From NCBI RefSeq assembly GCF_003953935.1, contig NZ_RXLQ01000009.1, forward strand, positions 229,361 through 293,360: 64,000 nt of DNA, read 5' to 3'. The position numbers and the translations under genes were made by a program. The notes under the pieces are model-generated. The model did no database searches. It had not been told where the DNA came from and saw only the letters and a list, made by a program, of their open reading frames with translations. Below, piece after piece: positions 19,684 to 29,621 of the stretch (position 1 is the first letter of the stretch; each line of letters starts with the position of its first letter). The stretch comes from Massilia atriviolacea. Its GTDB lineage: Bacteria > Pseudomonadota > Gammaproteobacteria > Burkholderiales > Burkholderiaceae_D.

Positions 19684-20916
19684 CTACTTTACACCAAGCC
19701 CGGGCGCGCCGCGCAAGCCGGCGCGCTGGCGGTACCAGGGCGCCAGCGCCGGCCCGGCCATCGGGTGCGCCAGGTGGTAGCCCTGGCCGATGGTGCAACC
19801 GAGCGCGCGCACCAGGTCGGCGTCGGCCTCGGTCTCGATACCTTCGGCCACCACCCGCAAGCCCAGGCTGGAAGCGAGTTCGGTGATCGAGCACAGGATC
19901 AGCAAGCCTTTGTCGCTGGCGCCGGCGGCGCTCACGAAGCTGCGGTCGATCTTGATTTCGGTGACCGGCAGCGCAGCGATCCTTTGCAGCGAGGAATAGC
20001 CGATCCCGAAATCGTCGATGGCCAGTTCGACACCGTGCATGCGCAGGCGCACCACGGAATCGAGCAGATCGGCGGCGTGCTCGGGCAGCGCGGTCTCGGT
20101 CAGTTCCAGGGTAATGCGTTGCGCCGCGATGCCATAGGTACGCGCCAGCGCCAGCAGGCGATCCGCAAAATCATGGCGCTGCATGCTGCGCGGCGAGACG
20201 TTCAGCGACAGCCTGAGGGCGATGCCGGCGCCGTCCCAGCGTGCGCACCAGGCCAGCGCCTTGCCCAGCACGTGTTCGGTCAAGCCATCGAGCAAGCCCT
20301 CCTCCTCCATCAGGTCGATGAAGTGCTCGGGACCGATCACGCCCAGGCGCGGATGGCGCCAGCGTGCCAGGATCTCGACCTGGCGGCAAGCGCCGCCGCT
20401 GAGCGCGCACTGAGGCTGGAAATACGGCTCGAACTGGCCGGCGCCGAGCGCGCGCGCCAGCGTGGCCCGGCTCCAGCGCGCGCCGGCCGGGGCCGCGGCC
20501 GGCGGCGGCGTGGCGCGGGTGGCGGCCGCCAGCAGGCTCGCCAGGCGGGCCGGCTCGACCGGCTTGGGCAGCACGCCGGCCACGTCCAGCCCGTGCGCGC
20601 GCGCGCCCTGCATGGCACAAGCGAGCACCCCGCCATCGAAGGCGGACGAGAGCACGAAGCGGTACGCGCCCTGGGCGCCGGCGCGGCGCAGGAACGCCAT
20701 CCCATCCATGTCCGGCATCTTCAGGTCGACGATCACCAGGTCGGGCGCCTCGGGGCTGTCGGCCAGCACGGCCAGGCCGGCCGCACCGTCGCCCGCCGCC
20801 AGCGGCCGCGCCACCCCGAGCTGGCGCAGCAAGGCCAGCATCAGCGCGCGGTGCAGCGCGTCGTCGTCGACCACCAGCACCCGCAGCCCGGTCGGCGACG
20901 GGGCTGGCGCGCTCAC
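19684..20916 (-). CDS. Response regulator with EAL c-di-GMP phosphodiesterase domain
   Basis: The 410-residue protein has a receiver (about 10-125; phospho-Asp in VIVDLKMPD, Lys in LPKPVEP) and an EAL domain (about 145-395). Catalytic residues of active EAL enzymes are present: the Glu of VEILARW (EIL in place of EAL), the Asn of LNVSP, ELTET, IDDFGIGYSSL, the Lys of EIKIDRSF and VAEGIET. It should hydrolyse cyclic di-GMP under control of phosphorylation. The start is a GTG at 20916 that overlaps the stop of the preceding gene (GTGA). It is the last gene of a coupled set behind a chemoreceptor. Confidence 0.9.
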   Translation of the reverse strand: MSAPAPSPTGLRVLVVDDDALHRALMLALLRQLGVARPLAAGDGAAGLAVLADSPEAPDLVIVDLKMPDMDGMAFLRRAGAQGAYRFVLSSAFDGGVLACAMQGARAHGLDVAGVLPKPVEPARLASLLAAATRATPPPAAAPAGARWSRATLARALGAGQFEPYFQPQCALSGGACRQVEILARWRHPRLGVIGPEHFIDLMEEEGLLDGLTEHVLGKALAWCARWDGAGIALRLSLNVSPRSMQRHDFADRLLALARTYGIAAQRITLELTETALPEHAADLLDSVVRLRMHGVELAIDDFGIGYSSLQRIAALPVTEIKIDRSFVSAAGASDKGLLILCSITELASSLGLRVVAEGIETEADADLVRALGCTIGQGYHLAHPMAGPALAPWYRQRAGLRGAPGLGVK

Positions 20917-21524
20917 CGCCCACCCCGGAGCGGATCGGCACGGCCGAAGGCGCGCAGGGCCAGCGCCAGTTGTCCGCCGGCGCTGGCGGCATGCGCCTGC
21001 CCCCCGCAAAACAGCAGCACCGGCGCGGCGCCGTCCCAGCCGGCGTAGGCGGCCAGCAGCGCGGCCACCCCGCTCACCCCGCTGTCGGCGACCACCAGGC
21101 GAAAGCGCGCCCCGGCCAGCAAGGTGGCGGCGTCGGCGACGCTGGCCGCCAGCACCAGGTGGCAGCCAGGCTCCAGCAGCGCGGCCACGGTACGCCGCAG
21201 CGTTTCGTCGGTCTCGATCAGCAATACGCGCGGGGCGGGGCCGGCGCAAGCCGCTCCGGCGCGGGCGGCCTGGGCATCGAGCACGCAGCGGATCTGATAA
21301 GCCAGCTGGACGCGGTAGCTGGCCGCCAGCTCGAGCAGGGCCGCGATGCCCGGATGGGCGCCGCCCGCCGTCGCCGCAGCCAGCGTGCCCAGGCCGGCGG
21401 GCAGCTGTTCCGGCGTCCCTTCGTGCAGCAGGGTCATGGTGAATTCCTGGCGCATCTGTTCGAACAGTTCGGTGCTGCCGGCGGGCGCGCCGCCGGCGCT
21501 CTCATCGTGGGCGCGTGCCATCAT
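20913..21524 (-). CDS. Receiver-like protein with helical N-terminus, function unknown
   Basis: The 203-residue protein has an N-terminal helical segment (about 1-90, [19 protein letters not shown]...), resembling a phosphotransfer or dimerisation region. A receiver-like domain follows (about 100-200, [28 protein letters not shown]). The phospho-Asp position is kept but the usual Lys-Pro end is not recognisable, so the receiver may be non-canonical. The start at 21524 overlaps the chemoreceptor stop (ATGA), and its stop overlaps the GTG of the REC-EAL gene. It therefore appears to be the middle gene of a translationally coupled trio. Confidence 0.65.
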   Translation of the reverse strand: MMARAHDESAGGAPAGSTELFEQMRQEFTMTLLHEGTPEQLPAGLGTLAAATAGGAHPGIAALLELAASYRVQLAYQIRCVLDAQAARAGAACAGPAPRVLLIETDETLRRTVAALLEPGCHLVLAASVADAATLLAGARFRLVVADSGVSGVAALLAAYAGWDGAAPVLLFCGGQAHAASAGGQLALALRAFGRADPLRGGR

Positions 21525-23152
21525 GCGTGCTCCCATGCGCGCGTGCGCGGGCCGGCCAGCGCCGCCGGCGCGCTGCGCCCGGCGCGCGGCTGGCGCGGCG
21601 GCGCGGCGCGCGCAACGGTAAAGGCGGCCACGACCTGGGACAACACGCCCGACTGCTGCTGCAGGGCCGCCGCCGCCGCGGCCGCCTGCTCCACCAGGGC
21701 CGCATTTTGCTGGGTCACGACATCCATCTCGCCGATGGCCTGGTTGATCTGCCCGATGCCCGCCTCCTGCTCGCCGCTGGCAGCGCCAATCTCGGCCATG
21801 ATATCGCTGACACGGCGCACGCTGGCGACGATCTCGTCCATCGTGCCGCCGGCCTGTTCGACCTGCCGGGCGCCGATACCGGCTTTCTCGACCGAGTCGC
21901 CGATGAGGGCCTTGATTTCGCGCGCCGCGCCGGCCGAGCGCTGCGCCAGGCTGCGTACCTCGGTGGCGACGACGGCGAAGCCGCGTCCCTGCTCGCCGGC
22001 GCGCGCAGCCTCCACCGCCGCGTTCAGGGCCAGGATATTGGTCTGGAAGGCGATGCTGTCGATGACGGCGATGATGTCGACGATCCTGCGCGATGCCTCG
22101 TTGATGTCGTGCATGGTGCCGACCACGCGCGCCACCGCCGCCCCGCCCTGTTGCGCCACATCCGATGCGCGCGCCGCCAGCGCGCTGGCCTGGCGCGCAT
22201 TGTCGGCATTGCGGCGCGCGATCGAGGTCATTTCTTCCATCGACGACGCGGTCTCTTCCAGCGAGCCGGCCTGGCGCTCGGTGCGCGCGGACAGGTCCAG
22301 ATTGCCGCTGGCAATCTGGCTCGACGCGGTGGCGATCGCATCGGTACCGCTGCGCACCTCGCCCACCACCGCCAGCAAGGCATCGTTCATGCCCTTCAGG
22401 GCCAGCAGCAGCTCGCCGGTTTCATCGGTCCGGTCGACCACGATGATGCTGGTCAGGTCGCCCGAGGCGACGGTCCTGGCCACCCGCAGCGCTTCGCCCA
22501 GCGGCACGGTGATCGAACGGGTGATCCAGCCGCCCAGGGCGAGCGCGGCAAGCAGGGCGGCCGCGCTCACGCCCAGCAGCTGGCTGCGTGCCGTCGCGAA
22601 GACCTGCTCGCCGTGCGTGCCGACTTCTTCGAACAGGCGCGCCTGCAAGGCGGTCTGCCTGCGCAGGGAAGCGACGAAGGCTTGCATGGCGGTATAGGCA
22701 TCGCCGTAGGCGAGCTGGCGCGCCTGCTCGCGCTGGCCATCCTTGAACAGCGCCTGTACCTGTGCGCACGCCTGCACGTAGCGGTCGCGCAGCGCCAGCG
22801 CTTCGGCATGGTTGGCTTTGCCCTGCTCGGTGCGCAACATCAGGCCCAGCTTGCCCAGGGCCTCATCGAAGGCGGCGCGGTTGGCCTCGAAACGGGCGAG
22901 CGCCTCCGCCGAGCGGGCCTCGTCGATCCCGGCCACCAGCTGGAACATCCGGGCGATACTGCCGCGCGCGTTATCGAGCGCCTCGCCTTCGAGCTTGGCC
23001 TTGGGCCAATGATTGTCGACCAGGATGGCCGCATCGTCGTGCAGGCGCATCAGATTGACGATGCCGAGGCTGGCGACGGTGGCCAGCAAGACCAGGACGA
23101 TGCCGAAGCCGAGGCAGAGGCGCCGGGCGATCGTGAGATTCAACAGTGTCAT
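21521..23152 (-). CDS. Methyl-accepting chemotaxis protein (first paralogue)
   Basis: A 543-residue transmembrane chemoreceptor with TM1 at about 10-32, a four-helix-bundle-type periplasmic domain (about 35-185) and TM2 at about 190-212. HAMP comes next (about 213-265), then the cytoplasmic signalling rod, whose hairpin tip [20 protein letters not shown] is typical. No CheR-binding pentapeptide is seen at the end (TRAWEHA). The ATG at 23152 has AGGAG 6 nt upstream and overlaps the end of a 30-codon leader ORF. It is paralogous to the next receptor upstream, and its own stop overlaps the receiver-like gene. The ligand is unknown. Confidence 0.93.
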   Translation of the reverse strand: MTLLNLTIARRLCLGFGIVLVLLATVASLGIVNLMRLHDDAAILVDNHWPKAKLEGEALDNARGSIARMFQLVAGIDEARSAEALARFEANRAAFDEALGKLGLMLRTEQGKANHAEALALRDRYVQACAQVQALFKDGQREQARQLAYGDAYTAMQAFVASLRRQTALQARLFEEVGTHGEQVFATARSQLLGVSAAALLAALALGGWITRSITVPLGEALRVARTVASGDLTSIIVVDRTDETGELLLALKGMNDALLAVVGEVRSGTDAIATASSQIASGNLDLSARTERQAGSLEETASSMEEMTSIARRNADNARQASALAARASDVAQQGGAAVARVVGTMHDINEASRRIVDIIAVIDSIAFQTNILALNAAVEAARAGEQGRGFAVVATEVRSLAQRSAGAAREIKALIGDSVEKAGIGARQVEQAGGTMDEIVASVRRVSDIMAEIGAASGEQEAGIGQINQAIGEMDVVTQQNAALVEQAAAAAAALQQQSGVLSQVVAAFTVARAAPPRQPRAGRSAPAALAGPRTRAWEHA

Positions 23153-23241
23153 GATGGGCTCCTGAAAAATGGCACGGCGCGGGCGCCGCGGGGCAAGGCA
23201 ATGGCGGGCGCGGTGGCGCCGCGAAAATCGGTATGGAACAT
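23149..23241 (-). CDS. Putative 30-residue leader peptide coupled to a chemoreceptor gene
   Basis: A short frame opens at an ATG at 23241 preceded by AAGGAG (4 nt spacing). It encodes 30 residues ([20 protein letters not shown], then [10 protein letters not shown]) and ends in a TGA overlapping the chemoreceptor ATG. Only the ribosome site and the overlap support it, and no similarity is recognised. It may couple or attenuate receptor translation, or be chance. Confidence 0.35.
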   Translation of the reverse strand: MFHTDFRGATAPAIALPRGARAVPFFRSPS

Positions 23242-23520
23242 GCTGCTCCTTCGGTTCGGACAAGGTGATTGACAAGGACAAGCGGCCGTACAGCGGCAGC
23301 GGGCGAGCGCAGGGGGCGCGCGCTGGCATGAGGGTCGGTCGTGAAGCGGCGGGGTGGGGCCGAGGGGGAAACAGCGGCCGCCCGGACAGGGGCGGCCTTG
23401 AAAAACGATTCCGTGGCGCTATCCCGGCAACGGGGAGGGGTTGCGGGAGGGCCGCCGGGCAATGGCGGCGCGATCGGAACAAGCTGGCTACAGCATACCC
23501 TGAAAATTTCCCAAGAACAA
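23153..23520 (-). other. Long leader of the first chemoreceptor gene
   Basis: These 368 bp hold no full gene. They contain the 30-codon frame near the receptor and a hairpin-forming 27-bp block at 23420-23446 that is 25/27 identical to one before the other receptor. An AT-richer stretch near 23495-23520 may be the promoter. Confidence 0.5.
23420..23446 (-). repeat. Conserved leader hairpin, copy A
   Basis: On the transcript, GCAAC and GTTGC pair around CCCCTCCCC, followed by CGGGATA. The copy before the second receptor (25375-25401) differs at two bases, both in the loop, and lies at almost the same distance from its start codon (253 versus 268 bp). Confidence 0.55.
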
Positions 23521-25122
23521 CTAAATTGTCGACAAATCCTGCTGCCGCGATCGCGCCGCGACACCGGCCCGGGCGGGGGCGGCCAGCGTGAACGCGCCGA
23601 CCACGGTGGCCAGCTCGGCGGCCTGCTGGTTCAGCGCGGCGGCGGCGGCGGCGGCCTGTTCGACCAGGGCCGCGTTTTGCTGGGTCACGCTGTCCATGTC
23701 GCTGACGGCCCGGTTGATTTGCTCGATGCCGGCGTCCTGTTCGGCGCTGGCGGCGCTGATCTCGGCCATGATGTCGGTCACGCGCTGCACGCTGGCGACG
23801 ACCTCGCTCATGGTGCTGCCAGCCTCGCCGACCAGGGTCGTGCCGGACCCGACTTGCGCGACCGAATCGGCGATCAGGACCTTGATTTCCTTGGCCGCCG
23901 TCGCCGAGCGCTGCGCCAGGTTGCGCACTTCGGATGCGACCACCGCGAAGCCGCGGCCCTGCTCGCCCGCGCGGGCCGCCTCGACGGCGGCGTTCAGGGC
24001 CAGGATATTGGTCTGGAAGGCGATGCCGTCGATCACCGAGATGATGTCGACGATCTTGCGCGACGCTTCATTGATGCCGTTCATGGTATCGACCACGCGG
24101 CCCACCACGGCGCCGCCCTGGCGCGCCACCGCCGAGGCCGAAGCCGCCAGCAGCGTGGCCTGGCGCGCATTGCCGGCGTTCTGGCGCGTGGTCGAGGTGA
24201 TCTCTTCCATCGAGGAGGCGGTTTCTTCCAGCGCGCCGGCTTGCTGTTCGGTGCGCGCGGACAGGTCCAGATTGCCGCTGGCGATGTCGGCGGTCGCGCC
24301 GGCGATGCTGTCGGTGCCGCGGCGCACCTCGGCCACGATGCGCACCAGGTTGGCGTTCATTTGCCGCAGGGCCAGCATCAGGCGCCCCGTCTCGTCCTCG
24401 TCATGGCCCTCGATGATGCTGGTCAGGTCGCCCGCGGCGACGGTTTGCGCCACCGCCATCGCCGCCTTGATGGGCACGGTAATCGAGCGGGTGACGCGCC
24501 ACGCCAGCACGCCGCCGGCCAGCAGCGCCGCCGCGCTCAGCCAGAGTATCAGGGCGTGCGCCCACGCGTAGTTGGCGCCGGCGTCCTGGGCCTCCGCTTC
24601 CACCGCCTTGAGCTCGGCATCGATATGGTCGGCGATCGCATCCTGCCACTCCTGGGTCAGCGGTCCGGCGCGGCCGAGCAGCAGGGCCGTCGCTTCGGCC
24701 TGCTTGCCGGCGCGCGCCAGCACGAGGACGTCATCGTTGAGCGGCCGGACGCGTTGCTCGATGGCCGTCAGGCGCTCGACGAAAGCGTGCTCGGCGGCGT
24801 CCTGCGGCGTGGCAGCATAGGTCTTGAAGGCGGCTTCGTAGCGCTCGCGCGCCTTGACGATCTTGAGCGCCTCACGGTCCATGGCGGCCTGGTCCGACAG
24901 CAGGGCCATGGTGCGCGAAACACGGGCCACGATGTGCACCGATTCGGACAAATGGTGCAGCAGCTCGGTGCGCTGCAAATGTCCGTGCACGATGCTGTGC
25001 ATGTGTCCCTGCACGTTGCCCAGCGAACGCAGGCCGGTGCCGGCCAGCGCCAGCATCATGGCCAGCAGGACCGCGAAGCCGATGGCGAGGCGGGTACCGA
25101 TATTGTGTCGAGCGATCTTCAT
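23521..25122 (-). CDS. Methyl-accepting chemotaxis protein (second paralogue)
   Basis: The 533-residue receptor is built like its downstream neighbour: TM1 at about 10-32, a helical periplasmic domain (about 33-190), TM2 at about 192-212, HAMP (about 213-265), then the signalling rod with [20 protein letters not shown]. The cytoplasmic halves of the two receptors are closely similar while the periplasmic halves differ, suggesting duplication followed by sensor divergence. The ATG at 25122 has AAGGA 6 nt upstream. The C-terminus (RQQDLSTI) has no CheR tether. The ligand is unknown. Confidence 0.93.
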   Translation of the reverse strand: MKIARHNIGTRLAIGFAVLLAMMLALAGTGLRSLGNVQGHMHSIVHGHLQRTELLHHLSESVHIVARVSRTMALLSDQAAMDREALKIVKARERYEAAFKTYAATPQDAAEHAFVERLTAIEQRVRPLNDDVLVLARAGKQAEATALLLGRAGPLTQEWQDAIADHIDAELKAVEAEAQDAGANYAWAHALILWLSAAALLAGGVLAWRVTRSITVPIKAAMAVAQTVAAGDLTSIIEGHDEDETGRLMLALRQMNANLVRIVAEVRRGTDSIAGATADIASGNLDLSARTEQQAGALEETASSMEEITSTTRQNAGNARQATLLAASASAVARQGGAVVGRVVDTMNGINEASRKIVDIISVIDGIAFQTNILALNAAVEAARAGEQGRGFAVVASEVRNLAQRSATAAKEIKVLIADSVAQVGSGTTLVGEAGSTMSEVVASVQRVTDIMAEISAASAEQDAGIEQINRAVSDMDSVTQQNAALVEQAAAAAAALNQQAAELATVVGAFTLAAPARAGVAARSRQQDLSTI

Positions 25123-25524
25123 GGTCAATCCTTTTTGTGAATCGGGCCATCCCTGCCTGGCGGACTGCGGCGCCTGCCGGGGAGACGGCGAACCCGGGAG
25201 AGCGGCGGCCTGGCGCTGCCGCTCTCCCGGTATCGAAGGGGAGCGCACGCCGGGTGGCAGGATGCGGGAATGGCGCACCGGCACGCTGGCGCACGGTCGT
25301 GGAGCGGCGGGAGCTGGGCCGGGAAAACAGGCGATGTCCACCGCGAAGGGGGTGGCCCGCACAAGGTCGACTGGTATCCCGGCAACGAGGAAGGGTTGCG
25401 GCGGCGGTGCGGGCGCCGATACCATCGAAGCGACAGGGCCAGCTTACGCTCGAAATTTCCATATGGCAATAATTATCGGTGGCGCCGTTGCGCATCCGTC
25501 ACGCGCCCACGCCGCGCGCCGGGC
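25123..25524 (-). other. Long leader of the second chemoreceptor gene
   Basis: These 402 bp have no supported gene. They contain copy B of the conserved hairpin (25375-25401) and, nearer the gene, a perfect 13-bp stem CCGGGAGAGCGGC/GCCGCTCTCCCGG (25194-25230) without a T-run. An AT-rich patch at about 25445-25485 is the likely promoter. Confidence 0.5.
25375..25401 (-). repeat. Conserved leader hairpin, copy B
   Basis: Matches copy A at 25 of 27 positions, keeping both stem arms and the flanking CCGGGATA. Sequence around the block is otherwise poorly conserved between the two leaders. Confidence 0.55.
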
Positions 25525-26169
25525 CTACTTGCGCTCGCGCCGCGGCCCCAGGCGCGGATCGGCGAAGTTGAGCGCTTCGGCCGCCGCCAGCAGTTCGGCC
25601 GCCACGTCGTTGAGCTTCCTCTGGTGCGAGCGCGCGTGCTCGCGCAGCATCTGGAACGCGCTGTCGCGATCGGTGCGGTGGCGTTCCATCAGCACCCCGA
25701 CCGCCATCCCCACTTCGCGCCCCTGCTGCAGGGCCAGGGTCAGGCGGCCCTCGTTGCCGCGCAACTGGCGCAGTTCGTCCGCGCGCGCCAGCGCCGCCTG
25801 CACGCTGGGGGCGATGCGCGCGGTATCGACCGGCTTGACCAGGTAGCCCACGGCACCGCCGTCGATCGCCTGGCGCACGGTGGCCTGGTCGTCATTGCCC
25901 GACAAGAACATCACCGGGATATCGCCGTCGGCATGCAGGCGTTCGGCCAGCTCCAGGCCGGACATGCCCGGCATGCTCACGTCCAGCAGCGCCAGGTCGG
26001 GCACGCGGCCGCTCTCGGCCAGCATCGCCAGCGCCATCGCGCCGCTGGTGGCGATGCGCACCTCGTAGCCGGCCAGCTGCAGGAATTTGCCGAGCAGCCC
26101 GAGGATCAGCACATCGTCGTCGACCAGCAGGATCAGGCGTTTGGCGGCAGGCGCCGCGGGGCCGCTCAT
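25525..26169 (-). CDS. Response regulator with ANTAR RNA-binding domain
   Basis: The 214-residue protein has a receiver (about 10-125; acidic DDD, phospho-Asp in LLDVSMPGM, Lys in LVKPVD) and an ANTAR domain (about 135-195, LALQQGREVGMAVGVLMERH). ANTAR proteins bind paired-hexaloop RNA hairpins and act as antiterminators when phosphorylated. The ATG at 26169 overlaps the stop of the preceding receiver gene (ATGA). The hybrid kinase two genes upstream is the likely phosphodonor. Its RNA targets are unknown. The hairpin leaders of the nearby chemoreceptors are worth testing. Confidence 0.88.
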   Translation of the reverse strand: MSGPAAPAAKRLILLVDDDVLILGLLGKFLQLAGYEVRIATSGAMALAMLAESGRVPDLALLDVSMPGMSGLELAERLHADGDIPVMFLSGNDDQATVRQAIDGGAVGYLVKPVDTARIAPSVQAALARADELRQLRGNEGRLTLALQQGREVGMAVGVLMERHRTDRDSAFQMLREHARSHQRKLNDVAAELLAAAEALNFADPRLGPRRERK

Positions 26170-26582
26170 GGCTGCGCTCCGCGCGTGTACCTGGCCAGCA
26201 CATCGGCAATCTTCTTGGGCGTATAGGGCTTGACCACGAAGCCGGCGGCGCCGCCGCTGAGGGAGGACATGACGTTGTCGACGGCGCTGTCGGCGCTGAC
26301 GATAATGCAATCGCACGCCGGACAGCAATGCTTCGCCAGGGCCAGCAGTTCGATGCCGGAAAAACCGGGCATGTGAATGTCCAGAAAAGCCAGGCCGAGC
26401 GAAGGTCCCTCCTGGCGCATCAGGTCGAGCGCCTGCTGGCCGTCGGCGGCGAACAGGACATGCTGGAAGCCGCAGCGCTTGAGTATGCTCGCCAGCAAGT
26501 CGCGCATCAGGCGCTCGTCGTCGGCGATCAGGACAGTAGTGTCGTGCTTGCTTACCGGCGCCATGCCGCCCATCGTGTTCAT
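26166..26582 (-). CDS. Single-domain response regulator (CheY-like)
   Basis: A 138-residue stand-alone receiver: acidic pair in LIADDERLM, phospho-Asp in AFLDIHMPG, Ser in VSAD in place of Thr, Lys in VVKPYTP. The start at 26582 overlaps the stop of the hybrid kinase (ATGA), and its stop overlaps the ANTAR gene. It is clearly paralogous to the receiver at 29219-29608 (shared AFLDI-MPG-SG-E-LAL and [11 protein letters not shown]). It probably relays phosphate from the kinase's HPt domain. Confidence 0.9.
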   Translation of the reverse strand: MNTMGGMAPVSKHDTTVLIADDERLMRDLLASILKRCGFQHVLFAADGQQALDLMRQEGPSLGLAFLDIHMPGFSGIELLALAKHCCPACDCIIVSADSAVDNVMSSLSGGAAGFVVKPYTPKKIADVLARYTRGAQP

Positions 26583-29107
26583 GTCGTCTCTCCCGTGGTT
26601 CCCGTGTTTGCCGGCGCGCGCCGGTTCCCCTGCGCCGCCGCCATGACGCGTCGCACCTCATCCAAGGCGTTCAGGTCGGCCAGCAGGCGCGCCGCCGTGG
26701 CGCGCTCGCCGCACAGCAGCGCCTGCTCGATCGCGCCGGCCAGCCCGGTCACGCGCGGAAAGCCGAAGCTGGCGGCACTGCCCTTGAGCATATGCGCCAG
26801 ATCCGCCGCGGCCTGGTCGGCGCCCTGTTCCAGCAGCGCCGCCAGCTGCGCCAGGCGCGCAATCAGGCTGGCCTCGAACGCGCGCACCAGGTCGTCGTAG
26901 TTGTCCAGCTCGTCCAGGCCGAACGGCGCCAGGACCGCGGCCGGCGCCAGCAGGCGTGCCAGCAGCGCATCCATGCGCGCCATGTCGAGCGGCTTGCCGA
27001 GACAGTCCGAACAGCCGGCCGCAAGGTAGCGCGCCACGTCCTCGGGCATGACGTTGGCGGTCAGGGCGACGATCGGGCAGGTCAGCCCGGCCGCGCGCAG
27101 CAGCCGGGTGGCAGCGACGCCATCCATGACCGGCATCTGGATATCCATCAGGATCAGGTCGAATTCGACCGCCAGCGCCCGCTCCACCGCCTGGGCGCCA
27201 TTGTCGGCCAGCTCGCAGGACAGCCCGCGCCGCCCCAGGAATGCGCCGATCAGGGTACGGTTATCGGGCCCGTCCTCGGCCAGCAGGACCCGCCCCTGCA
27301 ACTGTGCCACGCCGCCCTCGGCCGGGCCCGGGCGCGTCTGCGGCGGCGCGGCGTCGAGCCAGCCGGCTCCCTCGGGCGCGGCGGCCGGGATCGTGATGTC
27401 GAAGCGCGAGCCCTGGCCCGCCGTGCTGGCGACCGTCACCGCGCCGCCCATCTTGGTGGCCAGCTCGCGCACCAGGTACAAGCCGAGGCCGGTGCCGCCG
27501 AAGCGGCGCGTGGTGGCGCTGTCGGCTTGCGAAAACGGCTTGAACAACTGGGCCAGCTGGGCCTCGGACATGCCGATCCCGGTATCGCTCACCGCGCACG
27601 CCAGCAGGCCGCGCGCGGCGTCGTAGCGCAAGGTCATCGTCACCGCGCCCAGTTCGGTAAACTTGATGGCATTGCCGCACAGGTTGAACAATACCTGCTT
27701 CCAGCGCGTCGGGTCTCCCAGCACCCGGGCCGGCAAGGGGTAGTCGATGCGCAGGATGAAATCGATGCCCTTGCTGCGGGCCTGGGCGCTCATCACCGAC
27801 TCCACGCCCCAGGCCGTCTCGGCGGGAGAAAACGGGACGTGTTCGAGGCCGAGGCGGCCCGCTTCGATCTTGGCCAGGTCGAGAATATCGTTGATCACGC
27901 TGAGCAGGTGCTGGCCGTTGCGCAAGATGACCTGGCCGGCCTCGCCCCGCAGCGCCGGCTCGGCGGCGCTGCCGAGCAGTTCGGCAAAGCCGATGATCGA
28001 GGTCAGCGGGGTACGGATTTCATGGCTCATCATGGTCAGGAAATCGGACTTGGCGCGGTTGGCGGCGTCGGCCTTGAGCATCAGGGAGCGGGTCAGTTCC
28101 AGGTCTTGCTCGCGCCGCCGCAGCAGGCGGTACAGCACCAGCGAGGCGAACAGCACCGCCGCGCCCGCCACGATGGCCAGCAGCAGGCGCACCATGCTGA
28201 ATTCGCGCCAGCGCGCCAGCAGCAAGTCTTCGGAAATGGTCAGGTTGACGATCAGCGGATAATTGCCCACCATGCGCGGCGCCCCCATGCGCAGCACCGG
28301 GGCGCCCCCTTCGGCGAAGCGCGGCGTCGAGGTCAGGACCACGTCATCGCGCTTGCCCATCAGTTCGACGACCTGGAAGGTCGAGCCGGTGCGGTTGACC
28401 TTGCCGATGAGTTCGTCGACATGCGGCCAGCGCGCCAGCAGGGTGAAGTCGCGCCGGTAGAGCGAGATGCTGGCCCCCTCCCCGAGCGTGATTTTCTTGT
28501 AGAACTCGGCCAGCGAGGCACAGGAAAAGCCGACCAGCACCACGCCCAGCCATTCTCCCTTGGGACCGCTCAGGCGCCGGCTCAGGTAGAACGTCCACTG
28601 TCCGTTGCCCTTGTTGCGCACCGGCTGGCTGATGAACAGCGCGCGCCCCGGGTCGCGCCGGTGGGCGCGGAAATAGTCGCGGTCGGCCAGATTGATCGGC
28701 GGCGCCGGCCATGCGCGCGTGAAGTTGACAACGTCGCCGTTGGCCGCCACGATGGTGACCACGTCGACCTGGGGCAGGCCGCGCGTCTTGTCGCGCATGC
28801 TCTCGAACATGGCCTGCCCGCCCATCCGCGCGCGCAGGGCGGCGTCGCTGTCGATCCCGGCGGCCTGCACCGAGTCGGCCACGCTGTCGAGCACCAGCGA
28901 CGCCGAGCTTACCTGCTGGCCGATGTGCTCGGCCAGCACCAGCGACAGGTTGCTGAGCTGCTTGCGCCATTCGCCGACGGTCTGCTTGCGCGCCGTCCAG
29001 CTGGCCGCCCCGAGCACCGACACGATCGCCACGAACAGAAAGCCCCCGAACAGCAAGGCGATCTGGCTGGAGCGAAGTTGGTAACGCGGGCGATCGCGGG
29101 TCGGCAT
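26579..29107 (-). CDS. Hybrid sensor histidine kinase with receiver and HPt domains
   Basis: The 842-residue tripartite kinase has TM1 (about 15-36), a periplasmic double-cache-like domain (about 40-295) and TM2 (about 306-328). The cytoplasmic part has a HisKA with His362 in SHEIRTP, an ATPase (about 465-575; N box [23 protein letters not shown]), a receiver with Asp655 (LILMDIQMP) and an HPt domain with His772 ([12 protein letters not shown]). This is the full His-Asp-His relay, which would pass phosphate to a separate receiver, most simply the gene coupled to it by ATGA. The signal is unknown. Confidence 0.93.
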   Translation of the reverse strand: MPTRDRPRYQLRSSQIALLFGGFLFVAIVSVLGAASWTARKQTVGEWRKQLSNLSLVLAEHIGQQVSSASLVLDSVADSVQAAGIDSDAALRARMGGQAMFESMRDKTRGLPQVDVVTIVAANGDVVNFTRAWPAPPINLADRDYFRAHRRDPGRALFISQPVRNKGNGQWTFYLSRRLSGPKGEWLGVVLVGFSCASLAEFYKKITLGEGASISLYRRDFTLLARWPHVDELIGKVNRTGSTFQVVELMGKRDDVVLTSTPRFAEGGAPVLRMGAPRMVGNYPLIVNLTISEDLLLARWREFSMVRLLLAIVAGAAVLFASLVLYRLLRRREQDLELTRSLMLKADAANRAKSDFLTMMSHEIRTPLTSIIGFAELLGSAAEPALRGEAGQVILRNGQHLLSVINDILDLAKIEAGRLGLEHVPFSPAETAWGVESVMSAQARSKGIDFILRIDYPLPARVLGDPTRWKQVLFNLCGNAIKFTELGAVTMTLRYDAARGLLACAVSDTGIGMSEAQLAQLFKPFSQADSATTRRFGGTGLGLYLVRELATKMGGAVTVASTAGQGSRFDITIPAAAPEGAGWLDAAPPQTRPGPAEGGVAQLQGRVLLAEDGPDNRTLIGAFLGRRGLSCELADNGAQAVERALAVEFDLILMDIQMPVMDGVAATRLLRAAGLTCPIVALTANVMPEDVARYLAAGCSDCLGKPLDMARMDALLARLLAPAAVLAPFGLDELDNYDDLVRAFEASLIARLAQLAALLEQGADQAAADLAHMLKGSAASFGFPRVTGLAGAIEQALLCGERATAARLLADLNALDEVRRVMAAAQGNRRAPANTGTTGETT

Positions 29108-29218
29108 GGGGACACGATAGCATGCGAAAATGGCTTCGGCGCATCGTGTTGCCGAACGACTACGGTATTTTTCAGGTCCGCGGCGCGCAACGCCGGCGGC
29201 CGGACCGGCTCTCGCGCG

Positions 29219-29608
29219 TCAGGCGCGCGCCGCGCGCTCGATCTTGAGCAGGACGTCGGCGATCTTCTGCGCCGAGTAGGGCTTGACGACGAAGCCGGCG
29301 GCGCCGCCGCGCACCGCCGCCAGCACGTTCTCGACGGCGCTGTGGGCGCTGACGATCACGCAGGCGCAGTCCGGGCGTTTTTGCCGGGTCAGGGCCAGCA
29401 CTTCGAGGCCGCTGGCGCCGGGCATGTCGATGTCGAGGAAGGCCAGGCGCAGCGCCGCGCCGGCCGTGCGCATCAGGTCGGACGCCTGGATGCCGTCCGA
29501 GGCGTGCACGAAGTCGCGGTAGCCGTGTTCCCTGAGCACCATGGCCAGCAGGCTGCGCATGGCGCCATCGTCGTCGGCGATCATGACCAGCGTGGCATCC
29601 TTGTTCAT
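29219..29608 (-). CDS. Single-domain response regulator, paralogue of 26166-26582
   Basis: The 129-residue receiver has all phosphorylation residues except that Thr is Ser: IADDDGAMR, AFLDIDMPG, IVSAHS, VVKPYSA. I chose the ATG at 29608 (MNKDATLV), with GGGAGG 5 nt upstream, over a longer in-frame start lying in the previous gene. It follows the degenerate receiver-HPt gene by 13 bp. Together they copy the arrangement 'receiver-HPt then single receiver' found at the end of the hybrid kinase unit. Confidence 0.9.
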   Translation of the reverse strand: MNKDATLVMIADDDGAMRSLLAMVLREHGYRDFVHASDGIQASDLMRTAGAALRLAFLDIDMPGASGLEVLALTRQKRPDCACVIVSAHSAVENVLAAVRGGAAGFVVKPYSAQKIADVLLKIERAARA

Positions 29609-29621
29609 CGTTCCTCCCCTC

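Noticed and set aside
23153-25524. A cyclic-di-GMP riboswitch in the chemoreceptor leaders
   Set aside because: I looked for the GEMM-I conserved core (the GGCAAACC and GGACGCAAAGCC segments) and did not find it. Only the short shared hairpin remains.
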